A stretch of DNA of 64,000 nt from Bacteroidales bacterium UBA4814 (GTDB lineage: Bacteria > Bacteroidota > Bacteroidia > Bacteroidales > UBA7960), in assembly GCA_002402465.1 (NCBI GenBank), contig DHFW01000049.1, positions 1 through 64,000 of the forward strand. The letters are read 5' to 3'. The position numbers and the translations under genes were made by a program. Below, piece after piece: positions 1 through 6,979 of the stretch; the stretch's first letter is position 1, and each line of letters opens with the position of its first letter. The notes beneath the pieces are model-generated. The model saw only the letters and a list, made by a program, of their open reading frames with translations. It was not told the origin of the DNA and made no database searches.

Positions 1-6
1 GTCCGA

Positions 7-462
7 TTAATAGGGGGCTAAGCCATTGTTGAACGCTTCAAATTTGGTAGCCAGATAGCATGGAGCCGATAATATGTAAATTTCCTGATCAAGAACTTTT
101 ACATTCCAGAGATTTTCAAAGCCGACCTTATACCATGTGTTAGCCGGACCCAACGGACCTTCTTCGGAAGCCATAATATCCACAGGAATATCCTGGTATT
201 TATAGCTGCAAATGGCATGTCCAAACGGATCGGGATGAAAGCCCAATTCCTTTAATCTTTGCTGCACTTTTTGCCAGTGACCTAAACTCATTATGTTTAA
301 GGTCATATCGATGTCCTGTGTGGGTCTGATCTCATCGGCAGCAGGGTCGTCTGTATATAAACTCACCACCGCGCCACCCACAAAAACCATTTGTTGCTTC
401 AGGTCTTGTAAGGCCCCGGCCACTTCGGCCACTGCTGCAATGTTGATGATTCTATTCTTCAA
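7..462 (-). CDS. Nucleotidyltransferase-fold protein of the AbiEii type, probably C-terminally truncated
   Basis: The 151-residue product has the polymerase-beta-like nucleotidyltransferase signature: a VFVGGAVVSLY segment (residues about 26-36), an acidic DIDM motif about 20 residues later and a third acidic strand PVDIM. Proteins of this group often act as the toxin or effector half of a two-gene module with a winged-helix regulator, which is the arrangement here: it overlaps the upstream regulator by 11 bp and begins with TTG, suggesting translational coupling. It stops at LAPY just after ATKFEAF, where relatives usually continue into a further Asp/His-containing helix. The next codons after the stop read Ser-Asp, so a recent nonsense mutation is possible. 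The family is clear from motifs; substrate and toxicity are unknown. Confidence 0.65.
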   Translation of the reverse strand: MKNRIINIAAVAEVAGALQDLKQQMVFVGGAVVSLYTDDPAADEIRPTQDIDMTLNIMSLGHWQKVQQRLKELGFHPDPFGHAICSYKYQDIPVDIMASEEGPLGPANTWYKVGFENLWNVKVLDQEIYILSAPCYLATKFEAFNNGLAPY

Positions 463-976
463 GGCCCAACCTTTTTTTTAATTCGATTATGGCCATTTCT
501 TTTTCTCTGGCTCTTCCTACACGCAGGGCATCTGTCAATGCCAGGAGTTCGTGCAGTTGTTTGTCTTTTATGGCTGCCTCTGGTACTGTAGGATAAAGGG
601 GAATGATACTTTGTCCTCTTATGGTTCCTTTTGCATAAGGCCAAACATAGGCATCAGCAGATTGAATTTCTGCATTTAGCGGCGATGCCGAATGCGATGT
701 AGGCACACCTCGCACCACAGGTCCGGGTTTTTGCGGAAAAACATAACGCAAACCGTACTGCAAAAACTCCATCAATGCCATTTTCATTACTACTTTACCT
801 TTGGGGTCTAGAAGACCGTCATATCTGGAGCGTTGCAAAGATTTGCTCACTTCCGATTGGCTGATGCCCAGAGATTCTGCCAAAGGTTGTTGAAACCAGG
901 GCTCATTGCCATAGCTTACTATTTTTAGTAGGATGACAATGTCGTGAGGGCTCATTGTTTTTTGTTTCTGAACCAT
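452..976 (-). CDS. Winged-helix regulator paired with the nucleotidyltransferase
   Basis: The protein has 174 residues. Its N-terminal 65 residues look like a MarR/winged-helix DNA-binding domain: a helical segment, then SLGISQSEVSKSLQRSR as a likely recognition helix region, then LLDPKGKVV as the wing. The C-terminal half has no domain I can name. It is the first gene of a two-gene operon with the nucleotidyltransferase. Two near-identical palindromes lie just upstream, one of them on the predicted -7 box, so autoregulation is the simplest reading. By analogy with AbiE-type pairs it may be the antitoxin or repressor half. That role is inferred from layout, not shown by a diagnostic motif. 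Confidence 0.6.
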   Translation of the reverse strand: MVQKQKTMSPHDIVILLKIVSYGNEPWFQQPLAESLGISQSEVSKSLQRSRYDGLLDPKGKVVMKMALMEFLQYGLRYVFPQKPGPVVRGVPTSHSASPLNAEIQSADAYVWPYAKGTIRGQSIIPLYPTVPEAAIKDKQLHELLALTDALRVGRAREKEMAIIELKKRLGLEE

Positions 977-980
977 AATT

Positions 981-998
981 ATTCCATATTCGAATATG
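981..998. promoter_or_regulatory. Operator-like palindrome, site 1
   Basis: The sequence ATTCCATATTCGAATATG contains the perfect 14-bp palindrome CATATTCGAATATG. It lies between the predicted -7 box and the start codon of the regulator gene. It matches site 2 at 1046-1063 at 15 of 18 positions, so it is a likely autoregulatory operator. Confidence 0.5.
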
Positions 999-1038
999 CA
1001 ATATTACGAATTATATCATTGAAAAGCAATAAATAAAA

Positions 1039-1046
1039 CAAAAATA
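1039..1046 (-). promoter_or_regulatory. Bacteroidota -7 box TATTTTTG
   Basis: This matches TAnnTTTG on the minus strand, 63 bp upstream of the regulator start. It is enclosed by the two operator-like palindromes. I see no clear TTTG -33 element at the expected spacing. Confidence 0.45.
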
Positions 1047-1063
1047 TTCCATATCGGAATTTG
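1046..1063. promoter_or_regulatory. Operator-like palindrome, site 2, on the promoter
   Basis: ATTCCATATCGGAATTTG matches site 1 at 15 of 18 positions and lies 65 bp from it, about six helical turns. It abuts the minus-strand -7 box at 1039-1046. Binding here would be expected to block transcription of the regulator/nucleotidyltransferase pair. Confidence 0.5.
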
Positions 1064-1080
1064 GAATATTCTTTGGATTG

Positions 1081-1127
1081 AGCGAGACGCCAGCGGAGCG
1101 AAGCGCAGTCGAGAGGTGGTTCGGATA
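1081..1127. repeat. Degenerate GAGCGAAGCGCAGTCGAG intergenic repeat
   Basis: This short repeat unit has the form GGAGCGAAGCGCAGTCGAG. Related units occur at about 1823-1870, 3481-3511 and 3690-3760, always outside genes. It behaves as a dispersed intergenic repeat of the accessory islet. I see no coding potential. Confidence 0.5.
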
Positions 1128-1206
1128 ATTACAAATTATAAAGCGGCATAACATATGCCGCTTACGCAGTCAAGAGGTGATTTAATTACCAATAACATTT
1201 TAAGGA

Positions 1207-1220
1207 CAGGTCGCGACCTG
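1207..1220. repeat. CAGGTCGCGACCTG palindrome, copy 1
   Basis: This is a perfect 14-bp palindrome centred on TCGCGA, just downstream of the ORF6N pseudogene. The same core, extended to 16 bp, recurs at 2085-2100. Its position in a repeat mosaic suggests a mobile palindromic unit rather than a terminator, since no T-run follows. Confidence 0.55.
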
Positions 1221-1223
1221 CCC

Positions 1224-1627
1224 CTAAGCTTTATCTGGCAGTTTCGACAAAATCGCCAGGGCCATGGTGTCCATCCTCGAAAACCCAAACCATTTCTTGC
1301 CTAGGTCCTTCAGGGAGGCTCCGATATGGTAGATTACCTGCTGATCAATAATCAAAAAGCGGTCGTGGCTTTGTGAAAAGGTCCTAATCTCAATCGGCGG
1401 GTATTGGGCTTGGACATCACAATTTGTGATTTCCAGCTTTCAAACTCCTCAACGGTCATTTGGAAACGAAAATCCGAAGGAAATCGCTCAATGTTTCTTT
1501 TTACAGCTTGATTAAGCACCCTGGTTTCAACCTGATAGGTTTCAGCAAGGTCGCGGTCGATCATGACCTGCATGCCAAGAGAAGTAAAGATTTTGTTTTC
1601 AACATGCTTTTGGGTAATAATCTTCAT
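1224..1627 (-). pseudogene. Decayed ORF6N-domain gene (internal deletion and frameshift)
   Basis: The 5' part encodes an intact ORF6N N-terminus: initiator Met at 1627, then IFTSLGMQVMIDRDLAETY and RFPSDFRFQMT. After MSKPNTRR the frame runs into a stop at 1352. The downstream frame instead carries the usual C-terminal tail of these proteins, YPPIEIRTF, SHDRFLIID, YHIGASLKDLGKKWF, ending at the stop at 1224-1226. The conserved middle of the family (the YAFTEQG-type region) is missing, so the gene has lost an internal segment and shifted frame near 1405-1425. Intact homologues are common phage- or mobile-element-linked DNA-binding proteins in Bacteroidota. I regard this copy as dead. Confidence 0.75.
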
Positions 1628-1871
1628 TTGAAATGTTTTTCAGCCTGATAAAACAGAAAATTCTTCCAATACAAAAATAAAAACAAAAAATAAACTTATA
1701 GAATGGTTAGTTTACCCAACGCCACTTCAATCAGGCTCAGTGCAGGCCCCATTCTCCCTCCGGTCTAACTTTGCTATTGGACTGCAAAAGACCTTGGTAG
1801 CCCTCGATTTCATTCTCCCTACGGTCCTCGAGCGAAGGTCCCGCTTTTAGCGGGAAGTCAGTCGAGAGGTG

Positions 1872-2030
1872 GTGCGGATTTCAGGGATGAATAGCCGTAG
1901 CCTTCAGGCTACGGACTTGATAATCCCATTTACCTTTGGGTTTTTACCCAAAATTAAATTTAGTTTGGGCTAAAGCCCCGTTTAGGGTTGGAATTTTGAA
2001 CACCCGGTATAAATGCCGGGGCTATTGATT
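1872..2030. repeat. 159-bp hairpin-rich repeat, left copy
   Basis: It aligns without gaps to 3516-3674, from GTGCGGATT to GCTATTGATT. It contains three hairpins: CCGTAGCC/GGCTACGG at 1895-1914 with loop TTCA, GGGCT/AGCCC at 1967-1978, and a CCCGG..CCGGG stem near 2003-2020. The compact hairpins resemble REP-like, possibly RAYT-mobilised elements. No transposase lies in the window, so the mobilising enzyme is not shown. Confidence 0.8.
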
Positions 2031-2084
2031 TTTAACGGTGATCCGGCCAGGCCCCTCGACACTTCGACCAGGCTCAGTGCAGGC

Positions 2085-2100
2085 ACAGGTCGCGACCTGT
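2085..2100. repeat. ACAGGTCGCGACCTGT palindrome, copy 2
   Basis: This is a perfect 16-bp palindrome that shares its 14-bp core with 1207-1220. It lies between the left 159-bp repeat and the ATPase promoter. Confidence 0.55.
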
Positions 2101-2219
2101 CGCTTCATGGGCCAATTACCCGGGGGCCTGGGATTGGGTTTATTTATGTTAAAAGCTTTTTTGCTTTTTAATTTATCACTTTTTATTGTTTTTTGCTTTC
2201 TATAGAAGCAAAATATTGC

Positions 2220-2227
2220 TACATTTG
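2220..2227 (+). promoter_or_regulatory. -7 box TACATTTG of the ATPase gene
   Basis: This matches TAnnTTTG 23 bp before the ATG at 2250. A TTTG occurs at 2192-2195 but the 24-bp spacer is longer than usual. The box lies downstream of the in-frame start at 2193, which argues that translation begins at 2250. Confidence 0.5.
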
Positions 2228-2249
2228 CTTTCATAAAAAGCATATTCAC

Positions 2250-3440
2250 ATGGAAAGATTAATTGAAAAATCGAATCTGAAGATTGCCCAAGTTAACACG
2301 GGTTTCAGGCGGTTTGTTTTCGATGACATTCTAAATACAAAAAACCGGTTGATTGCCCTGGCTGGTGCAAGAGGAACAGGGAAGACCACCCTGTTGCTGC
2401 AACTTGGCAAAGAAAGGAATTACCAGGAAGTCCTTTACGTGGCACTTGATGATTTGTTTTTCACCAATAATAATCTTTATGAAACCGCCGCCATGTTTCA
2501 AAAGCTCGGGGGCAAATTGTTATTGCTCGATGAGGTACACAAGTATCCTGACTGGTCTCGTGAGATAAAATTAATTTACGATGACTTTCCTGACCTGAAG
2601 ATTATTTTTACCTCTTCTTCGGTTTTGGACCTTTACAGGGGGGAATCTGATTTGAGCCAACGGTTGCTCAGCAAGAATCTTCCCGAGCTATCTTTCAGAG
2701 AATATGTAAGGTTCTATGAGAAAAAGGAACTACCCAAATTAAGTCTGCAGGATATCCTCAACAACCATCAACAAATCAGTTTAGATTTATTTGCGGATTT
2801 AAAGCCACTAAGATTTTTATATGATTACTATAAAACCGGAAACTATCCCTATTACGAAGGAAATAAAGATGAGTATTATCAAAAAATACGTAATGTGATT
2901 AATCTCATTATGGATGTGGATATCCAAAGCACACAGGCATTGGATTATCAACACATTGCAAAAATGAAAAAATTATTGTTTGTTATAGCTTCCAATGTCC
3001 CTTTTACTCCAAACATTAGTAAACTGAGTGAAAAGATAGGTTTAACCAGAAATGGCATTGTACAATCTCTTCAACTTATGGAAAAAGCAGAACTTATTCA
3101 TGCATTGACAAAAAAAGGGAAAAGTATAAGTATTCTTAGCAAACCGGACAAATTATGGCTGCACAACACCAATCTTTATTTTGCAGTTTCAGGGGGTACA
3201 CCTGATTTGGGCTCAATAAGGGAAACTTTTTTCCTTCAACATTTAAAAGTCGGACATGAATTGAGCCTACATGAAAAGGCTGATTTTTTGGTAAATGATA
3301 CTTTCACTTTTGAATTCGGTGGTAAAAATAAGTCGCAAGGCCAGATAAAAGGCATTCCAAATTCGTATCTTGTTAAGGACGATTTGGAAACTGGCTCATA
3401 TAATACCATTCCGCTCTGGCTTTTTGGGCTCTTATATTAA
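2250..3440 (+). CDS. AAA ATPase of the AAA_14/DUF4143-like group
   Basis: The 396-residue protein has a Walker A motif GARGTGKTT (about residues 37-45) and a Walker B strand KLLLLDEVHKYPDW (about 90-103). These are followed by the sensor strand IIFTSSSVLDL and the SQRLL..LPELSFREYV segment typical of this ATPase group. The C-terminal third has a winged-helix-like segment (NISKLSEKIGLTRNGI) and a nuclease-like FTFEFGGKNKSQGQIKG region. Such proteins are widespread in prokaryotes and mostly of unknown function. The ATG at 2250 follows a -7 box; a longer start at 2193 would lie upstream of that promoter. The gene stands alone between two copies of a 159-bp repeat, suggesting acquired cargo. Confidence 0.8.
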   Translation: MERLIEKSNLKIAQVNTGFRRFVFDDILNTKNRLIALAGARGTGKTTLLLQLGKERNYQEVLYVALDDLFFTNNNLYETAAMFQKLGGKLLLLDEVHKYPDWSREIKLIYDDFPDLKIIFTSSSVLDLYRGESDLSQRLLSKNLPELSFREYVRFYEKKELPKLSLQDILNNHQQISLDLFADLKPLRFLYDYYKTGNYPYYEGNKDEYYQKIRNVINLIMDVDIQSTQALDYQHIAKMKKLLFVIASNVPFTPNISKLSEKIGLTRNGIVQSLQLMEKAELIHALTKKGKSISILSKPDKLWLHNTNLYFAVSGGTPDLGSIRETFFLQHLKVGHELSLHEKADFLVNDTFTFEFGGKNKSQGQIKGIPNSYLVKDDLETGSYNTIPLWLFGLLY

Positions 3441-3773
3441 ATACGCCATTAAGTAAAGAGAAATAAAACCCGCCATCCCCGGTCCTCGAGCGGAGCGCAG
3501 CGCAGTCGACAGGGTGTGCGGATTGCAGGGATGAATAGCCGTAGCCTGAAGGCTACGGACTTGATAATCCCATTTACCTATTGGTTTTAACCCAAAATTA
3601 AATTTTGTTTGGGCTAAAGCCCCGTTGTTGGTTGGAATTTTGAACACCCGGCATAAATGCCGGAGCTATTGATTTCTCTCCAATCCCGGTCCTCGAGCGG
3701 AGGTCCCGCTGAAAGCGGGACCGCAGTCTTGCCTGAGGCGAGACACGGTCGAGAGGCGGATCGAAGGAAAAGA
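3441..3773. other. Gene-free repeat mosaic downstream of the ATPase gene
   Basis: This 333-bp stretch has no credible gene. It contains a CTCGAGCGGAGCGCAGCGCAGTC unit at about 3485-3508, the right 159-bp repeat, a GGTCCCGCT/AGCGGGACC hairpin at 3702-3722 and a GTCTTGCCTGAGGCGAGAC hairpin near 3725-3744. It mirrors the composition of the mosaic upstream of the ATPase gene. Confidence 0.6.
3516..3674. repeat. 159-bp hairpin-rich repeat, right copy
   Basis: This is a direct repeat of 1872-2030 with the same length and only scattered substitutions. The first hairpin at 3539-3558 has the same CCGTAGCC/GGCTACGG stem but loop TGAA, the reverse complement of the TTCA loop in the left copy. Confidence 0.8.
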
Positions 3774-4517
3774 TTATTCTTCTGTGTCGAAATTTTTGGC
3801 AATTTCTTCCCAGGCTTGTGCTGCGGCTTTTTGTTCGGCTTTTTTAATGGAGAAGTCCTGCCCCTTGCCGGCTATCTGCCCATCTACAACCAGATGTACT
3901 ACATAAATGCGGTTATTTTTTCCGTTGTCAATTTCTTCGGCAAGCACAAAATCGGCCGTCTTTTTTTCTTTCTGGCTCCACTCAATGACCTTGCTTTTGA
4001 AGTTGATTTCCTTGCTCAGGAGCTCTTCAATGTCGAGGTGGCAGGCGATGATCTGGTTGATGAGCATCTTTTGGGTGAAACGGTAGCCCTTGTCGAGGTA
4101 TATGGCGCCGATCAGGGCTTCGAAGGCATCGCCCAGGATGGAAGAGGCCGAAATATTTCCTTCGCGGCTGGTCTGCACCAGTTTGTCGAGGCCCAGTTTC
4201 CGCGAAAGCAAGTTGAGGTTGGTTCGGCTCACTATGCGCGAGCGCATCTCGGTCAGAAAACCTTCTTCCTTGAAGGGGAATTTTTTGAAAAGGAAGTCGG
4301 CTATAATAGAACCAAGCACAGCATCGCCAAGGTATTCTAACCTTTCGTTGCTGTGCTTGAATCCGTTTGTAAGGGGCGCTGCTGCCGATCGGTGGCGCAG
4401 GGCCAGTTTGTAAAGGGCCAGGTTCCCCGGGTTATAACCGAAGATATTTTTTATGGCTTCCCGCAGTTCCCTGTTGGAAGCATGTCTTTTTCTTAAAAGG
4501 GACGAAAAAAAGCGCAA
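3774..4517 (-). CDS. rnc: Ribonuclease III
   Basis: This double-strand-specific endoribonuclease processes rRNA precursors and other structured RNAs. The catalytic signature NERLEYLGDAVLG spans residues 57-69. A second acidic cluster, ILGDAFEALIGAIYLD, follows, and the last 70 residues look like a double-stranded RNA-binding domain (KKAEQKAAAQAWEEI). I chose the TTG at 4517 (247 aa): it directly follows the fabF stop codon and gives an N-terminus of normal family length. An in-frame ATG at 4562 and a TTG at 4580 would overlap fabF by 35-53 bp. It is the last gene of the acpP-fabF-rnc operon, a common bacterial arrangement. Confidence 0.93.
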   Translation of the reverse strand: MRFFSSLLRKRHASNRELREAIKNIFGYNPGNLALYKLALRHRSAAAPLTNGFKHSNERLEYLGDAVLGSIIADFLFKKFPFKEEGFLTEMRSRIVSRTNLNLLSRKLGLDKLVQTSREGNISASSILGDAFEALIGAIYLDKGYRFTQKMLINQIIACHLDIEELLSKEINFKSKVIEWSQKEKKTADFVLAEEIDNGKNNRIYVVHLVVDGQIAGKGQDFSIKKAEQKAAAQAWEEIAKNFDTEE

Positions 4518-4527
4518 GATAAAAACC

Positions 4528-5781
4528 CTATTGCGAAAACTTTTTGAATGCCACGCAGGCATTGTGTCCGCCAAAACCAAAGGTGTTGCTCAAGGCTACA
4601 TTTACTTTACGTTCCCTGGGTTTGTTCACAGTAAAATCCAGTTTATTGTCAATTTCCGGGTCAATGTTAAATATATTGATGGTGGGGGGGACAATGTCGT
4701 TTTTTACAGCCAGGATGGTGGCAATGGCTTCAATTGCGCCAGCAGCGCCCAGCAGGTGGCCTGTCATCGATTTGGTGGAGTTGATGCTGATGTTGTAGGC
4801 ATGCTCCCCAAAAAGTTTCACGATGGCTTTAGGTTCGGCTATATCTCCCAGGGGCGTGGATGTGCCGTGGGTGTTGATATGGTCAATATCCTCGGGCATA
4901 AGTTCTGCGTCTTCGAGGGTGTTGCGCATCACATTCATGGCGCCCAGTCCTTCGGGGTGGGGGCTGGTCATGTGATAGGCATCGGCCGAAAGGCCGCCAC
5001 CCACCATTTCAGCATAGATTTTGGCTCCCCTGGCCATGGCATGCTCATACTCTTCGAGAATGATGCTGCCAGCGCCTTCGCCAATCACAAAGCCATCACG
5101 GTCTTTGTCGAAGGGCCTGGAGGCGGTGGCCGGGTCGTCGTTGCGTTCGGAGATGGCGTGCATGGCGCTGAAACCACCTACACCTGCTTGGTTAATAGCA
5201 GCTTCTGAGCCGCCGCTAACAATGATATCGGCCTTGCCCAATCGTATCAGGTTGAAACTGTCGACCAGGGCGTTGGCTGCCGAGGCACAGGCCGAAGTGG
5301 TGGTGTAGTTTGGCCCTCTGAAGCCATACTTAATGGAGATGTGGCCGGCTGCAATGTCGGCAATCATCTTGGGGATGAAGAAAGGGCTGAAGCGTGGTGT
5401 GCCATCGCCTTTGGCAAAATCAGAAATGGTCTCAAGGAAGGTCTCGAGCCCGCCAATACCGCTTCCCCAGATAATGCCCACCCGGTCAACATTAACCTTC
5501 TCGGGGTCAATACCAGCGTCTTTTATTGCCTCATCAGCGGCAATCATGGCATACTGGGCATAAGGGTCGTATTTGCGGACTTCTTTGCGGTCGAAATAGG
5601 CTTTAAAGTCGAAATTTTTGATTTCGCAAGCAAACCGGGTCTTAAACTTGGATGCGTCGAAGCGTGTAATAGGAGCCGCCCCGCTGACACCATTAAGCAA
5701 ACCGTTCCAGAACTCTGGAACGGAATTGCCTATTGGAGTAAGAGCGCCTAATCCTGTAACTACTACTCGTCTGAGTTTCAT
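4528..5781 (-). CDS. fabF: Beta-ketoacyl-ACP synthase II
   Basis: This 417-residue condensing enzyme elongates acyl-ACP with malonyl-ACP in type II fatty-acid synthesis. The thiolase-fold active site is complete: Cys165 in TTTSACASAAN, His in INTHGTSTPLGD and His in STKSMTGHLLGAAGA. The glycine-rich C-terminal NTFGFGGHNA loop is present. It follows acpP by 21 bp on the same strand and precedes rnc, so its acyl-carrier substrate is encoded in the same operon. Length and motifs are those of a normal, functional FabF. Confidence 0.97.
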   Translation of the reverse strand: MKLRRVVVTGLGALTPIGNSVPEFWNGLLNGVSGAAPITRFDASKFKTRFACEIKNFDFKAYFDRKEVRKYDPYAQYAMIAADEAIKDAGIDPEKVNVDRVGIIWGSGIGGLETFLETISDFAKGDGTPRFSPFFIPKMIADIAAGHISIKYGFRGPNYTTTSACASAANALVDSFNLIRLGKADIIVSGGSEAAINQAGVGGFSAMHAISERNDDPATASRPFDKDRDGFVIGEGAGSIILEEYEHAMARGAKIYAEMVGGGLSADAYHMTSPHPEGLGAMNVMRNTLEDAELMPEDIDHINTHGTSTPLGDIAEPKAIVKLFGEHAYNISINSTKSMTGHLLGAAGAIEAIATILAVKNDIVPPTINIFNIDPEIDNKLDFTVNKPRERKVNVALSNTFGFGGHNACVAFKKFSQ

Positions 5782-5802
5782 TTAAAGCGCGTTAGGTTCT
5801 AC

Positions 5803-6036
5803 TTATTGATTTTTTTCAATATAAGCAATAGCATCACCTACGGTGCTAATCTTCTCAGCCTGATCGTCAGGAATGGCAAGATTGAATTCTTTTTCGAATT
5901 CCATGATGAGCTCTACGGTGTCAAGTGAATCAGCACCCAAATCATTGGTGAAGCTGGCTTCCGGGGTTACTTCTTTCTCATCTACACCAAGCTTATCAAC
6001 GATGATAGCTTTAACTCTTGTTGTAATGTCAGACAT
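5803..6036 (-). CDS. acpP: Acyl carrier protein
   Basis: The 77-residue acidic four-helix protein carries growing fatty acyl chains on a phosphopantetheine arm. The attachment site is Ser37 in the motif [11 protein letters not shown]. Helix II continues [13 protein letters not shown], the usual recognition helix for Fab enzymes. It is the promoter-proximal gene of acpP-fabF-rnc and is divergent from purN, with 239 bp of AT-rich sequence between them. An SD-like AAGGAG precedes the ATG, which is uncommon in this window and fits a very highly expressed gene. Confidence 0.97.
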   Translation of the reverse strand: MSDITTRVKAIIVDKLGVDEKEVTPEASFTNDLGADSLDTVELIMEFEKEFNLAIPDDQAEKISTVGDAIAYIEKNQ

Positions 6037-6275
6037 GGTTTCTCCTTTTTATTTGTTTAAAAACAGGATGCAAAGAAAAATATTTAAACGCTAACCACCA
6101 ACTTTTTTACTGGCTAATTTCACTAAATCGCTGTAATCTATTGTTTTGCAATTTTTTGCGTTTAACTAAAAACTTAGTTTAAGGGCGAAATAAGGCAAAA
6201 TATCTTACTTTTTTTTTGTTTTTTTTGCCAAAAATTGGCCACATTTGTCAAATATTTAATTAATGTTTATCAATA

Positions 6276-6869
6276 ATGCAGCAAAAAGGTGTCAAAATCA
6301 GGCTAGCAATGATGGCCTCGGGCAGCGGAACGAATGTAGCCAATTTTATTGAGTATTTCAAGGTACACGACATGATTGAGGTGGCTTTGGTGGTATCAGA
6401 TAACCCGGATGCGCAAGTGCTCAAAAGGGCTTCCAAAACCAAGATTCCGCACGTGGTAATCAGGCGCGATCAATGGAAGGATGAGGAGCTGGTGCTGGGT
6501 CTTTTCAGGCAGAGCTACATAGATTTTGTGGTGTTGGCTGGTTTCCTGCTGTTGGTGCCCGATTATTTGCTTAAGGAATTCCCTGCGAGGGTGGTGAATA
6601 TACACCCTGCTCTCTTGCCAAAATTTGGGGGCAAGGGCATGTATGGCATGCGGGTGCACCAGGAAGTTATTCGCCAGGGTGAATACCAGACGGGCATTAC
6701 CATACATTATGTGAATGAGCGCTACGACGAGGGCGAGATCATTTTCCAGGCAGGATTTGACATTGAGCCCGGGGATACCCCTGAAACCATTGCTGAAAAG
6801 GTTCATCAGCTCGAATACAAGCATTACCCCCGTGTGGTGGAAGAGCTGGTGCAAAACCTGGTCATTTAA
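6276..6869 (+). CDS. purN: Phosphoribosylglycinamide formyltransferase
   Basis: PurN transfers a formyl group from 10-formyl-tetrahydrofolate to GAR in purine synthesis. The 197-residue protein has the N-terminal phosphate-binding loop ASGSGTN (14-20). Its catalytic triad equivalents are Asn108 and His110 in VVNIHPALLPKFGGKGMYG, and Asp151 in ERYDEGEII. Length is normal for the family. The ATG at 6276 is followed by QQKGVKIRLAMMASGSG, placing the Rossmann strand as expected. It is transcribed divergently from acpP. Confidence 0.96.
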   Translation: MQQKGVKIRLAMMASGSGTNVANFIEYFKVHDMIEVALVVSDNPDAQVLKRASKTKIPHVVIRRDQWKDEELVLGLFRQSYIDFVVLAGFLLLVPDYLLKEFPARVVNIHPALLPKFGGKGMYGMRVHQEVIRQGEYQTGITIHYVNERYDEGEIIFQAGFDIEPGDTPETIAEKVHQLEYKHYPRVVEELVQNLVI

Positions 6870-6899
6870 AACGAACATGATTCGTTAAGCGTAAACGAG
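6869..6899 (+). repeat. Dispersed 31-bp repeat, copy A
   Basis: This starts at the purN stop codon and matches the reverse complement of 28038-28068 at 27 of 31 positions, including an uninterrupted CATGATTCGTTAAGC. Both copies lie outside genes. Confidence 0.55.
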
Positions 6900-6952
6900 A
6901 ATGATGATTTGCCTCAATGAAGCCTTAAAACCGGCTCCGGCAAATCATCATT
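6900..6952. repeat. Long inverted repeat between convergent genes
   Basis: AATGATGATTTGCC at 6900-6913 pairs perfectly with GGCAAATCATCATT at 6939-6952. The 25-base loop itself contains a small AGCC/GGCT stem. No T-run follows on either strand, so it is not a classical intrinsic terminator, although it could block read-through between convergent purN and the peptidase gene. Confidence 0.6.
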
Positions 6953-6979
6953 CCAATATTCCCGGTAAATAACCCCGGT

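Larger units (their letters stand above)
1628..2219. other. Gene-free repeat mosaic upstream of the ATPase gene
   Basis: I find no credible gene in this stretch of nearly 600 bp. It is built of dispersed pieces: CTTCaATCAGGCTCAGTGCAGGC near 1720 and its relative near 2061-2084, a hairpin TCCCGCTTTTAGCGGGA at about 1839-1855, the 159-bp repeat at 1872-2030 and a TCGCGA palindrome at 2085-2100. The last 50 bases are AT-rich and lead into the promoter of the next gene. Confidence 0.6.

Noticed and set aside
2022..2249. 75-codon minus-strand frame upstream of the ATPase gene
   Set aside because: It is composed of repeat-element sequence and overlaps the promoter of the divergent strand gene.
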